From Saccoglossus kowalevskii (taxonomy: Eukaryota; Hemichordata; Enteropneusta; Harrimaniidae), in contig NW_003151268.1 in the NCBI RefSeq assembly GCF_000003605.2, forward strand, positions 58,158 through 100,201: a stretch of DNA of 42,044 nucleotides. The letters are read 5' to 3'. Positions 24,841 through 34,760 of this stretch are shown in pieces. The notes beneath the pieces are model-generated. The model searched no databases and had not been told where the DNA came from. It saw only the letters and a program-made list of their open reading frames with translations. How positions within the stretch are numbered: position 1 is the first letter of the stretch; every line of letters starts with the position of its first letter. Made by a program: the position numbers and the translations under genes.

Positions 24841-25020
24841 CTGGTATAGATGTTAAATATTGTGGTTCGGGTCGATGGTTGAAGATGAACAACAGACTTC
24901 TCACAAACCGACAACTATATGAAAATGGCGTCCACAATTCTTTTGACTCAAGCAATCGCAAGAGGGCAGTATGTTTGTCCTCGTTCCTAACACTATACAG
25001 TAGACTTGCTACTAAATTTC
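24841..25020 (-). other. chtop: probable CHTOP 5'UTR exon (5' end approximate)
   Basis: On the minus strand the sequence ending ATCTATACCAG is followed by the donor GTAGGAAC at 24840. This fits the acceptor at 24417-24418 and leaves a 424-nt intron. It contains no start codon that would need to be used. The upstream limit is a guess. Confidence 0.45.
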
Positions 25021-25382
25021 AGTATATCGTGACACGATGCACGTGCTTTTTGTGTTTCTTATAATGGATTTAATGTGTCGTAATATCATTAATAATGTGT
25101 ACCAATTACTAATAAGATCGCGAAGAAGTAAAACATAATATTTCTGAACGAGGATGAGAGACAAAATGGCGGCCTCCTGTTGAATAAGATTTGTTTTATA
25201 TTTTGGAAAGTAGTGTTATCATATTAGCCAATTTTAATTTGAATGTAGTAGTTTTTGTAACGAATAATATTGGCTTAGCATAACTAAGTGTTATATCTAC
25301 GTGCGTCTGTTGACTTGTAGCAGGAAGAGTGAATATCACTCTTTTGTTCGATACTCCGTGATCATCAAGATCGAATATTACG
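24842..25382. promoter_or_regulatory. shared CHTOP/VPS72 divergent promoter region with YY1-type sites
   Basis: The two genes diverge from here; their coding starts are about 1 kb apart. AAAATGGCG occurs twice in the same orientation (24922-24930 and 25164-25172); the second extends to AAAATGGCGGCC, a very good YY1 site. An E-box CACGTG lies near 25039. There is no TATA box at a useful distance, as usual for housekeeping bidirectional promoters. Confidence 0.55.
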
Positions 25383-25523
25383 ATGAGTGGTGGTGGTGAT
25401 AGTAGTTTGGCTGGTGGACGAGAACGGCGACATAATGCCGGTAATCGCATGTCTAAACTGCTACAAGAAGAAATAGACGAAGCAGATGATTTTTACAAAA
25501 CAACCTATGGTGGATTTGAGGAG
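25383..25523 (+). CDS. vps72: VPS72 exon 1
   Basis: ATG at 25383 with A at -3. Encodes residues 1-47, ending YGGFEE before GAG/GTATGT, phase 0. Human YL1 aligns from its own start (MSLAGGR...). Confidence 0.95.
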
Positions 25524-28500
25524 GTATGTATGTTCCACATTCATTTTCAACAATTGTCCGCATCTTATCATTGTCAAATTGATAAGTTGTCCCATGGTGC
25601 ACTTGGATGACCAAAGTGAGGAAACTTATTCTATTTTTTTCAACGCATGACCAGCAAATCACATTTCAGTCTAGACACTATGAGTTGAGAACAAATTTAG
25701 AGATATTACACTGAAACAAACATACCTTGAGTATTTGTAATCATGGTTTGCTAGTGCGATGTTTAGCAAAGTTCAGATACCTTGACTAAGCATGTCCCCA
25801 TTGAACTTAATCTGCCAACCATGCTGTGACATTGCCAGTCATTCATTGACTCCAGTGCAAGGCCCCGTATAAAAAAACTACCTGTGTCACCAAAACTACC
25901 ACCAATTTGTAGATTGTAGATGCAATATACTGTAAAATGACTAATTTTCACTGGGTTTAAATTTCACTGATTTACCACTTCAGGCATATTCAGTTGGTTT
26001 TAAATTCACTGTTTTATCATTTAAATAATGTGTTCTATGCTAAATTTTACATATTCACTGGGTATTAATTTAGAGCATTTTCCAGTCAGCGAAATAAGCA
26101 AAATTAAAACCCAGTGAATAATTAACCCCTTTACAGTAAATGAAAAAATAAGTCTTCAGGATTATTTCATAAATTTACACATTCTAGAGATTTTACTGCC
26201 CGAATGTAAAAACGTTCACCTCAGACTAGCAAAACGCAAACTTAGACCTCTACCTCAAACCAAAAAAGTTACACAAAATCGTTTTGACCTATATTTTTTT
26301 AGTGTTTTATTCTGCAATTTTGATGAACACAATTTTAATACTGATTCAAAGTCTCAAGAATGGATTTATTTACTTAACGATCACGTGACTAACTGTGTGT
26401 TGCACCTAATATACCATTGATTATTATTTAGAGTACTTATCTGCGCTTTCATAAAATATATACCTGGTAGGTTGAAATGGTTGAGAATGACTCTTCTTAA
26501 TTATAAGGGGAAGTCAAGCCAAACAACATAATGCTCCCAGAAGAAAGAACTCCACAAATTTAGGAGTAAGCAATTTACATTTTTCATTTTCAGAAAATTC
26601 AACTTTTCTTTAGTACAGTCCGCCATCTTGATTCTCTAGCAAAGGATTATGGGTAAAGGCATTTATCTATAAATCTGGAAATTTGAGCATTTGGAAGAAA
26701 AACACAAAAATGAATTTTTACAGTTCTGTTGTCATGACAACTATTTTTATATGCATGTTTGGCTCTGGAACATGCATGCTACCATATTCTAAACTTTCAG
26801 CCGTTTTTGAAGTTCAACTTTTAAAGTTATAGATGAAATCATTTTCTCAATATTTTAAAACAGTGGATATGATGTCATACTTCACCTATAATCCTATGCT
26901 GAAGAATCAAGATGGTGGACTACATATATTGATGAAAAGTTAAATACAAATGTATCTAGAGAATGAAAAGTGATATGATAAAGCAGTAAATTGCATGTTC
27001 TTACATTTGCCAGGCTTTTTCATCTGGGAGTATTATGTTGTTAGACTTGACTTTTCCTTTAAATGTATTTTATTTCCAGAAGCCTACTCATTAAAGCAAA
27101 TATCCAGACTTTATTTACATTACAATAATATGTACCCTGGAGCACTTTTGACTATTGAAGTTGGGGGTCACCAGCCTAATTTTCAAGAAAATAATGGTTG
27201 TATTTTAGTTGATGGTGGCCTTTATGTCAGTATTATATTGCTTTTATCATAGATTCCTACAGCAGAGATATTATGCTATATCTCAAATTGTAGCCTGGTG
27301 AGATAGACTGAAAAAATTGTATATTTGCTTGTAAAAAATATTAAAAATTTTCTTTAGCATTGTGTCCTATAGAATTGTTCTAAAGATAGTTATTTTTAGT
27401 TTCTCAAAATACGTCACTATACACACAAAAGAATACTAATTCATGGTGCCATGGTACAATGGCTCTATGACTTTACATGATAAATCAGTGAACATTGTCA
27501 TGCCATTTAAGGCAACATTTCTTACACTATAATGATAAACATGTAATAAGATTCTGCATTAATAGTGTAGACAGTGCATTTACCCTGACACTAACCATCT
27601 ATCACTATTTCACTTAATTATAATGATATGATTCTCAGGAATCAGGAGATGATGAATTTGAAAGTGCAGCTGAGGACAGTGAGGATACGGTGGACTCAGA
27701 TTTCAGTGCATCTGAAGAGGATGAACCAGTCAGTGACCACGAAGTTGATCAAAAAGAAAAAAGGAAAATGAGAGTTGTGACAAAATCATATAAGGTAAGT
27801 GTACATTTTTCTCTTGTCTTGATTATTGCTGACATAACCAATAAAAGAAATTAAGATTAGGTTTCTTGTATGCAAATCAGAGGTCATATACATGTACATG
27901 TGATGTAGGTCTTAAAGGGAGACCGATACTATAATAAATAGGGGCAAGATGGCCACCGCAAATTAGTATGCTAATCCGAACCAAGCTGCTCACATCATTA
28001 CGAGAGCTCCGGGAAATCTGCCATTTATGATGTTTAGAGATCAAGCTATGATTCCAAATACTTTTCTACAGGGACATGAATATGTACGCTAGCGATTACA
28101 CTCATCTGGTTGGGTTTTCAATGTATAAATGTTGTTTTCGGTCGAAACGTGCCACAACAATTAAAAATCCTGATTTTTAAAATGGTGGCTAATGTATGCA
28201 AAATGCCTGTCAATCACAGTTTGAGTAAGCGAGCATAATAAGCATTCATTTACTTAGTGGACAGAGGCGGAGTTAATAACCTATGAGCACGTGGTGCAAT
28301 CCATGGGATTGAGCGGTTCACCTTTAAACTGGAAAATTTGTTCAGCAAATGAAAAATACTGAATACTTGACAAGGTACTATGTTCAGTTGACATGTAAGT
28401 AATCATGTACATACTGTGTGTATGACTCAAACCAATTTTTCTAGCTACATATCATAGCACATCTCCATTTGACCACCAGGTCCTAAAAAAGGATGCTTAA

Positions 28501-31500
28501 TAACAACGTCAATTATGTGTAAAGACTTTGAATCATGTCCAAGTTGGATTTCAGGCAATCTACTTTTAATATTGTGGCTTCATTTCTTTCTTTTTTTTGT
28601 AGGAACCAAAAAAGGCACCGAAACCCACAGCAAAAAAAACAAGTGAACCAAAGCCTAAACCTGTACTAAATGCACAAGGCACTGCTCTACCTGCTGCTCT
28701 ACCACAAACCAAAGAGTTTTCATGTAAGTGATAGAATTCATAGTTCTCGTCTCCAGTGTTGAAACCCATACATGTGTCCAGGCTTATACCAGGTAATTCC
28801 TGCTTGAAAGATTATTCCAATTAATCTGACATTAGTATCTACTGTAAACTACTTTACTTTCATGATAGACACATTTTTGTGAAGGGGAAAAATTAAAATA
28901 TTGTAGCAATGGTTGGAAATTTTGAAGCCAGTTGAAGTGATTTCAGTATTTAGCTTGTCATCCAAGTGTCATGAAATTATCAATTAGTGAACATTTCTTG
29001 CAGAAAAAATATGCTACACTTCAAGATAATTATATACTTGATCTATTCTGTATACTATACAATATACTGCTGCCATATTTATATCATTGCCACCCTATCA
29101 GAGAACTTTGTCTCTTCAATCCCAAGTCACTCCCTACATACATTAGTATGTGCAACAAAAATGCACAGAAATAGTAGCTGCTCTTATATATCAGGGCAAC
29201 CTTAATGTGAGTATGATGTGCTGTATTTTTGTCTCTTGAAATCTTTTTTCTGGTTTGTTAACTAATTAGCAACATGAAGTTAACTGAAAGTTTGTTTTTG
29301 ATAAAATCTTCACCATTGTGTAATATCTTGGAACAAGCCTGTTCCTTATCATTTCTAGTTCATGTTTTGCAGTGTAATTTGTACGTGGTAGTAATTTTAA
29401 AAAATTATAAATACAAAAGCCTAGATAACTATCAATGGACAAAATCCTGAGGCAAAGTATGTATACAGTCTGTATATTGATGCTATGATTTGAATATTCA
29501 TTAATGAACAACCAATCAGTGCTTCATATAGAACCAGGATGCTGATTCATTAATGGTATAAGCTACTTATTGGGTAACTGTCAGACTCACTAGGTATTCA
29601 GTAACCTGAATAACATATCACCATGATGTATTTACATATTACTGAATATTTCTCAAATAATCTCATTATATCTTACATCGGAACTGCTTTTTTCATAAAG
29701 TGAGGAAGTCGACCAGACAACGAACTCAAGAAGCTTCACTACGACAAAAGGAAAGGGATGAAAAAAGCAAGAAACTACGTGAAATGCAAGCCAGTAGAAG
29801 GGTTCCTGAAATGAGAAGACTCACCCAAGAAGAGTTACTTGCAGAGGCAAAAGTCACGGAAGAACTTAACTTAGCGTCACTACGTAAGTCAGGTCATTTT
29901 GTTCAGTCAAAGAAATAGTGGCATGTCTGCTATCATACTGCAGTTGGTGAATCTGTTTTAAACAAGTCATAAAACACTGACTATGTAATATGTGATTATA
30001 ATAGGTTATTTTACGTATTGCGTGAAAGACGCGAACCGAACGTCTGCCGCAAAAATCTAACGTTTGATTTTGAACTTTCATAGCTCAAAGTCGAAAGGGC
30101 GATCTTTGAAAGTGGAATATTGCATTTAGATACCCTTATTTCATCAAAATTGACCATCATCAAATGTGTACAGCACTATGACCTTTGTTTGTCCTGTTTT
30201 TACGTTTGATTTTTCACGCATAGCGCGGGATCTCGCAGTGAACAAAAAATGTTCTATTCAATGTACCATATTTGCTTTTTTATAGTGCAATTAAAATATA
30301 GAAAGAAGGACATTTCTAGTAGAAGTGCACAGAAATCAAAAATTGTATTTAATGCATGCTGGATCATTAAAATATGACTAATTTTGATCATAGACACACC
30401 TTTGAGAATTATGTAAGCACATACACTACTAATAGAGCAAATATGACATTGTAAACAGTTTTAGTTTCGCAAGAGTCAAATTGTTCGATTCTCTTAAAAT
30501 TGAAAATTTTTGTCGGTTTCTTCAGAGGCTGGGATTTTCTGGGATTTTTTGGCTGCAAAGATAGTTTTACAGTATTCACATAAATTCTTACATGTGTGAG
30601 TCTATAGCTAGTATCTCACTGCTTTTCATACTGTGTTTGCATGTGTATATTCTTCTGTTCTGTTATTGTTTTGCTACTTTTGATGAACATCACATACTCA
30701 AAGCAGCTCAGTCCAAATCAAATAGGAAACAATTTAAACATGTGAAATAATTGCATGACATACCCAAGAAATGCGNNNNNNNNNNNNNNNNNNNNNNNNN
30801 NNNNNNNNNNNNNNNNNNNNNNNNNNNNNNNNNNNNNNNNNNNNNNNNNNNNNNNNNNNNNNNNNNNNNNNNNNNNNNNNNNNNNNNNNNNNNNNNNNNN
30901 NNNNNNNNNNNNNNNNNNNNNNNNNNNNNNNNNNNNNNNNNNNNNNNNNNNNNNNNNNNNNNNNNNNNNNNNNNNNNNNNNNNNNNNNNNNNNNNNNNNN
31001 NNNNNNNNNNNNNNNNNNNNNNNNNNNNNNNNNNNNNNNNNNNNNNNNNNNNNNNNNNNNNNNNNNNNNNNNNNNNNNNNNNNNNNNNNNNNNNNNNNNN
31101 NNNNNNNNNNNNNNNNNNNNNNNNNNNNNNNNNNNNNNNNNNNNNNNNNNNNNNNNNNNNNNNNNNNNNNNNNNNNNNNNNNNNNNNNNNNNNNNNNNNN
31201 NNNNNNNNNNNNNNNNNNNNNNNNNNNNNNNNNNNNNNNNNNNNNNNNNNNNNNNNNNNNNNNNNNNNNNNNNNNNNNNNNNNNNNNNNNNNNNNNNNNN
31301 NNNNNNNNNNNNNNNNNNNNNNNNNNNNNNNNNNNNNNNNNNNNNNNNNNNNNNNNNNNNNNNNNNNNNNNNNNNNNNNNNNNNNNNNNNNNNNNNNNNN
31401 NNNNNNNNNNNNNNNNNNNNNNNNNNNNNNNNNNNNNNNNNNNNNNNNNNNNNNNNNNNNNNNNNNNNNNNNNNNNNNNNNNNNNNNNNNNNNNNNNNNN

Positions 31501-32896
31501 NNNNNNNNNNNNNNNNNNNNNNNNNNNNNNNNNNNNNNNNNNNNNNNNNNNNNNNNNNNNNNNNNNNNNNNNNNNNNNNNNNNNNNNNNNNNNNNNNNNN
31601 NNNNNNNNNNNNNNNNNNNNNNNNTTATTTGCAGGTTTGGTTGCCATGAGATTCACATTCATTGTTCTGATAAAATTGCTCCATAACCAATAACTTTCAT
31701 GAGGTAAAAATTACTGACAGGAACTATGTTACAATAATCACAGTATCTTTTTGCTATACCTGTAGGTGCATATGAAAGATTAGAACTGGAAAAAAAGAAG
31801 AGTAAACTACAGAAGAAAGCATACAAAGGACCTGTCATCAGATACCAGTCTGTTCTTATGCCATTGGTTGTAGAAAAACCAATAGAACCAATCAACAGTC
31901 TGGAAACTAGGTAAGAATTCAGTATATATGCTACAAGTGGAGTTGGGAGTGTTGTTGGTTGGTTGGGAGGAGGAGGGTATTCATCAGAATATTTTTAGAT
32001 TTGTGCAGCGAATTCAAATATACTATTTGTAACAAACTTATTTCATAGACAATACTACTGGCACAAGCCTTGCAGCTTCAAGCAACAAAATAGAATACGC
32101 TAAACTATAAACACTGGGTGACTGAGTGACACCTTTGTTCATGCAAACCTGTTCAAGTGTTCATTTCAAGGCGACATCTTTGATTATGAATGTAAGCTGT
32201 GACTTAATAGTTCAAAAAAGGATGAATTGCGGCTAGGGAGTAAACAAACTCCAATCAATCAGAGACAAATATTATTATAAGGTACAAATATGCAGACTAA
32301 CAAGCCAGACATAAATACCATTGTACCATCTTGAATCATTTATTGTGGAAATTCATTGTATGGTCAAGATATACCTGGCGTATCTTTAAATTGTCAACTT
32401 TACTTGAAATGCAAACGCAATTTCACATTGGAACCCTTCCTACACCCACCACTCCACTCACCAGTTTCAAAGTAAGACAACCCATATTTGTTTCTCATTT
32501 AGTTTTATCCATATCAAGTATACTTAATACTCAATATTGATATTCATATTCAATATAACATTGTTATTGTTTTTTTTCATCTTTTGTTATAGTGAGTCAG
32601 AGACAACCAAATGGAAATGTACAAGAAACTTTATAACATTCACTGATGAGGATTCATTCAAATCTTACTTTCCTTGTGTGAAACGTAAAGCCCCATCCCG
32701 ACCATACTGCCCAGTCACCAGACTGCCTGCCAAGTATCTGGACCCTATTACCAGTATACCATACGCTACTACACAAGCATTTAAATGTATACGGGAAACA
32801 TATGTACAGGAACAGGAGCTGAAATGTGATAAAAGACTCACAGAACTGAATGCATGGCTTGAGCAGAAAAAGAAACAGAAACTGCAATTAAATTGA
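25383..32896 (+). CDS. vps72: VPS72 / YL1, H2A.Z chaperone subunit, complete
   Basis: VPS72 (YL1) is the subunit of the SRCAP and TIP60/p400 remodelling complexes that binds histone H2A.Z-H2B and helps load it into nucleosomes. Six exons (25383-25523, 27639-27794, 28603-28723, 29701-29883, 31766-31910, 32593-32896) join in phase to 349 residues (human 364). Residues 10-46 carry AGGRERRHNAGNRMSKLL and DDFYKTTYGGFEE, the start of the H2A.Z-binding region. Residues 48-85 are very acidic, followed by RVVTKSYKEP. LTQEELLAEAKVTEELNL (about 180-197) and KGPVIRYQSV are family signatures. The YL1 C-terminal domain, with FITFTDED and CPVTRLPAKYLDPITSIPYA, fills about residues 260-325. Introns 1, 2 and 4 carry, respectively, two transposons, one transposon and an assembly gap. 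No exon seems lost in the gap, because exon 4 to 5 reads straight through NLASLRAYERLE. Confidence 0.96.
25930..26136 (-). mobile_element. 207-bp MITE, CTGTAAAA family, copy 2 (inverted)
   Basis: Same length as the copy at 16751-16957 and in opposite orientation. It is flanked by TA (25928-25929 and 26137-26138). It sits in VPS72 intron 1. Both ends read CTGTAAA inward and the internal CACTGGG/CCCAGTGAA cores are kept. Confidence 0.8.
26505..27059. mobile_element. 555-bp fold-back transposon with arms of about 170 bp in VPS72 intron 1
   Basis: The outer arm AAGGGGAAGTCAAGCCAAAC...CATAATGCTCCCAGA at the left recurs inverted at the right as AAGGAAAAGTCAAGTCTAAC...CATAATACTCCCAGA. Further in, GTCCGCCATCTTGATTCT...AGGATTATGGGTAAAG (26618-26659) matches inverted GTCCACCATCTTGATTCT...AGGATTATAGGTGAAG. 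The ends lie next to TA/TTA sequence. There is no ORF of substance, and the arms would form a long hairpin in VPS72 pre-mRNA. Confidence 0.75.
27639..27794 (+). CDS. vps72: VPS72 exon 2 (acidic H2A.Z-binding stretch)
   Basis: CTCAG/GAATCAGG to TATAAG/GTAAGT, phase 0 at both ends. Encodes residues 48-99, ESGDDEFESAAEDSED...VDSDF through to RKMRVVTKSYK, rich in Asp and Glu. Confidence 0.96.
27916..28323. mobile_element. 408-bp TTAA-flanked MITE in VPS72 intron 2
   Basis: The left end AGGGAGACCG and the inverted right end AGGTGAACCG form short inverted repeats. Both are bounded by TTAA (27912-27915 and 28324-28327), the target site of piggyBac-type transposases. The interior is GC-richer than the intron, carries 'caagatggccaccgc', and has no long ORF. 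Confidence 0.6.
28603..28723 (+). CDS. vps72: VPS72 exon 3 (Lys/Pro-rich linker)
   Basis: The acceptor is TTTTTTTTGTAG/GAACC and the donor TCAT/GTAAGT, phase 1. Encodes residues 100-139, EPKKAPKPTAKKTSEPKPKP through PQTKEFS, a basic, low-complexity linker. Confidence 0.93.
29701..29883 (+). CDS. vps72: VPS72 exon 4
   Basis: The acceptor is CATAAAG/TGAGG and the donor CTAC/GTAAGTC. Encodes the split Leu140 and residues 141-200, RKSTRQRTQEASLRQKER through LTQEELLAEAKVTEELNLASL, matching the human RKSMRQSTAEHT...LTQEELL segment. Confidence 0.95.
30001..30250. other. CpG-richer patch in VPS72 intron 4
   Basis: Several CG-containing words (gcgtgaaagacgcgaacc, cgaaagggcg, cgcatagcgcggg) stand out from AT-rich intron. 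No ORF, clear inverted termini or RNA gene was found. It may be an inserted element of unknown type. Confidence 0.3.
30776..31624. other. assembly gap (849 N) in VPS72 intron 4
   Basis: The run of N lies between VPS72 exons 4 and 5. The open frames across it are artefacts of translating N. Confidence 0.97.
31766..31910 (+). CDS. vps72: VPS72 exon 5
   Basis: The acceptor is ACCTGTAG/GTGCA and the donor ACTAG/GTAAGA. Encodes the split Arg201 and residues 202-248, AYERLELEKKKSKLQKKAYK then GPVIRYQSVLMPLV, matching human YERLEADKKK...GPIITYHSV. Confidence 0.95.
32593..32896 (+). CDS. vps72: VPS72 last exon (YL1_C domain)
   Basis: The acceptor is TTATAG/TGAGT. Encodes residues 249-349: RNFITFTDEDSFKSYFP, CPVTRLPAKYLDPITSIPYA and FKCIRETY, then a charged tail ending KKKQKLQLN before TGA at 32894-32896. 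Confidence 0.96.
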
Positions 32897-33628
32897 TTCG
32901 TGTGATTCCCTGCTGGTGATAATAGTGCCAGACATGTGTGCTTGTTGGCACTGACAATGAACTTGTACCAGTTTGCCTTAAAACTACTACACACCGGGTA
33001 ATAGAGAAAGAGCTGCTCAATGGCAGGATATTATGAGATTATGATTGGAGTACAGTAGTTGTTAAACCATGGTTACTAGTAACCGTGGTTAAACAGAGAG
33101 ATATCACTGAGAAGAGTACTGTTACTGTATGTTGAATTCAGACACCTAATATCATTTTAAGAATAATTGTTGATATTATTATTGATGTTGAACTCAGTCC
33201 AGTTGCGAACAGTTTATGGGGACACAAGATTAATAAATAGTCTGTTTATTTGCTTATGTCTTCTCCAAGGTCTGCAGAGTTGCTGATTGGTTGCTGTGTC
33301 TTAATGTCTAATTGACACCATTTTGATAGATTTTCTGTAGCTGGCTGTTTACCTACATGTAGCTCTGATTATACAAACTGAAATAATTGAGCACAGATTA
33401 CACGACAATATACCATAACCAATAGCACTTGCATTACAAATCTAATGTAGTTCTATAACACTTGGACCACAGTTCAATACAATAACAAGAGTTGTTATAT
33501 AGCAAAATGTCAGGTTTATGGTAATTTGTGACCTCATGAAAACCAGTTTTCTATTTTTGGTGGTGGTTGCCAGATCTCAAATCACACAGTGCAGTGAATT
33601 TCCAGAAACCGAAGAGATTCTCAATAAA
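32897..33628 (+). other. vps72: VPS72 3'UTR with polyadenylation signals
   Basis: AATAAA at 33623-33628 is followed by a GT-rich stretch (tatgttgtgttttattctg) typical of a downstream element. An earlier AATAAA at 33232-33237 could give a shorter transcript. The UTR contains the palindrome at 33061-33094. Confidence 0.6.
33061..33094. repeat. vps72: 34-bp near-perfect palindrome in VPS72 3'UTR
   Basis: The 17-base arms centre on ACTAGT, with the inner 14 bases (GGTTACTAGTAACC) perfect and two mismatched pairs outside. One mismatch becomes a G-U pair in RNA. A transcript would form a strong hairpin here. Confidence 0.8.
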
Positions 33629-33704
33629 GTTTGCTTATAAAAAAATATGTTGTGTTTTATTCTGCTTTGAGGAAAAATAAACGGGGGCTTATGTTTTGAC
33701 TTTT

Positions 33705-33778
33705 GTGCGTGCATGCAGAAATGCATGCATGCATGTATGCGCGCGCGTGCATGCATCTGTGTGTGTGTGTGCGTGCAT
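33705..33778. repeat. alternating purine-pyrimidine tract (Z-DNA prone)
   Basis: Runs of GCATGCAT, GCGCGCG and (GT)n follow each other for 74 bases, almost all alternating purine and pyrimidine. It begins about 80 bases past the VPS72 polyadenylation signal. Confidence 0.8.
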
Positions 33779-33879
33779 CCGGACCTGTATCTTAGACATG
33801 CCTGGACCAATCACAATCAAACTTCACACATACATCATACATAATATTATACATATGCACATCCATTTGTTTCACGGTC

Positions 33880-34253
33880 CGATTCAAGATGGCGGCCATT
33901 TTTGTGCTAAAAAATCATCAAAATCAAGCATTTATGGATGGATTTTGTTTAAACTTGATATATACGTTGGACATTCTGGGACCTTTATGCACATCATTTT
34001 ATTTTTCAAATCCAATTTAAAATGGGCGACTGGCTGCCATTTTGTTTCAATGAATGCAGTTCTAGTACCATATCTCTGCCATGCTTTGACTAATTATGAT
34101 CAGAACTTCATCTTGACATTTATATTTCTCAATATGGACAAGTACTCATTTGACGATTAGATACAAGATGTCAATTATTTTAATGTTAAAAAATCACCAT
34201 AATCAAGCATCATCTTCTGGATCCATATTTCTGACAAGTTTATATTCCAACTA
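33880..34253. repeat. repeat family with CAAGATGGCGGCC, two diverged copies
   Basis: 'caagatggcggccatttttg' followed by 'aaaaaatcatcaaaatcaag' (33885-33935) recurs, diverged, as 'caagatgtcaattattttaa' followed by 'aaaaaatcaccataatcaag' (34163-34206). A long plus-strand ORF (33696-34160) across it is not recognisable as a protein. Confidence 0.5.
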
Positions 34254-34512
34254 TATTCTATAAACAAAACTATATCTTAGGCTTGTTAAATATGCATCAG
34301 TAAATTTTAATTTCAACATAGTTAGTTTAACCACTTTCCCAACAACTTTTCAACTTGCCATCCCACTTTTACAACTTTCCAATATAATCATTGACTATCA
34401 AGACATTAACCTTTCTATTTTTTCTTTTTGGCTTCTCCGTTTGCAACATTAGTGACTTTTGACTTTTACAACCTTTCAACATAAATTTTCAGTACAAATT
34501 CCACACTCATTT

Positions 34513-34760
34513 TTAGCTCTGCGGTCGAGTGATTGTCCGTCCTCGATAGTCGTCTATGTCAACTTTTTGGACTTCTTCTTGAAAACTACAATTCTTATTG
34601 CTTTGATACTTGGTGTACATGTACCTTGGGCAGACCTCTAATTTTGATGAATATTTTTGGTAAAAAGTGATATTTTCGACTTCTTGTTGAAAACCACAAC
34701 TCCAATTCAATTATTGCTTTGATATTATACATGTAGGTACCTCAAATAGACCTCTCTTAG
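34513..34760. repeat. interspersed repeat with two copies of a block of about 109 bp
   Basis: 'acttcttcttgaaaactaca' then 'attgctttgatacttgg' then 'cagacctct' (34571-34640) repeats as 'acttcttgttgaaaaccaca' then 'attgctttgatattatac' then 'tagacctct' (34679-34755). The leading 'gcggtcgagtgattgtccgtcc' recalls a repeat type common in marine invertebrate genomes. Confidence 0.5.

Noticed and set aside
26995-27252. 85-codon plus-strand ORF in VPS72 intron 1
   Set aside because: It starts inside the right arm of the fold-back element and shows no recognisable protein. VPS72 exons 1 and 2 join in phase without it.
28971-29205. Two overlapping plus-strand ORFs in VPS72 intron 3
   Set aside because: They fall in the intron between confirmed in-phase exons 3 and 4, and their sequence is not conserved with any known YL1 isoform.
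30480-30495. tRNA B-box-like 'gttcgattc'
   Set aside because: No A box, cloverleaf or T-loop stem fits around it.
30718-31693. Four open frames of about 300 codons
   Set aside because: They consist almost wholly of translated N from the assembly gap.
33577-34160. Long ORFs on both strands (77 and 154 codons)
   Set aside because: They are created by the alternating purine-pyrimidine tract and the adjacent repeat; no family match is seen.
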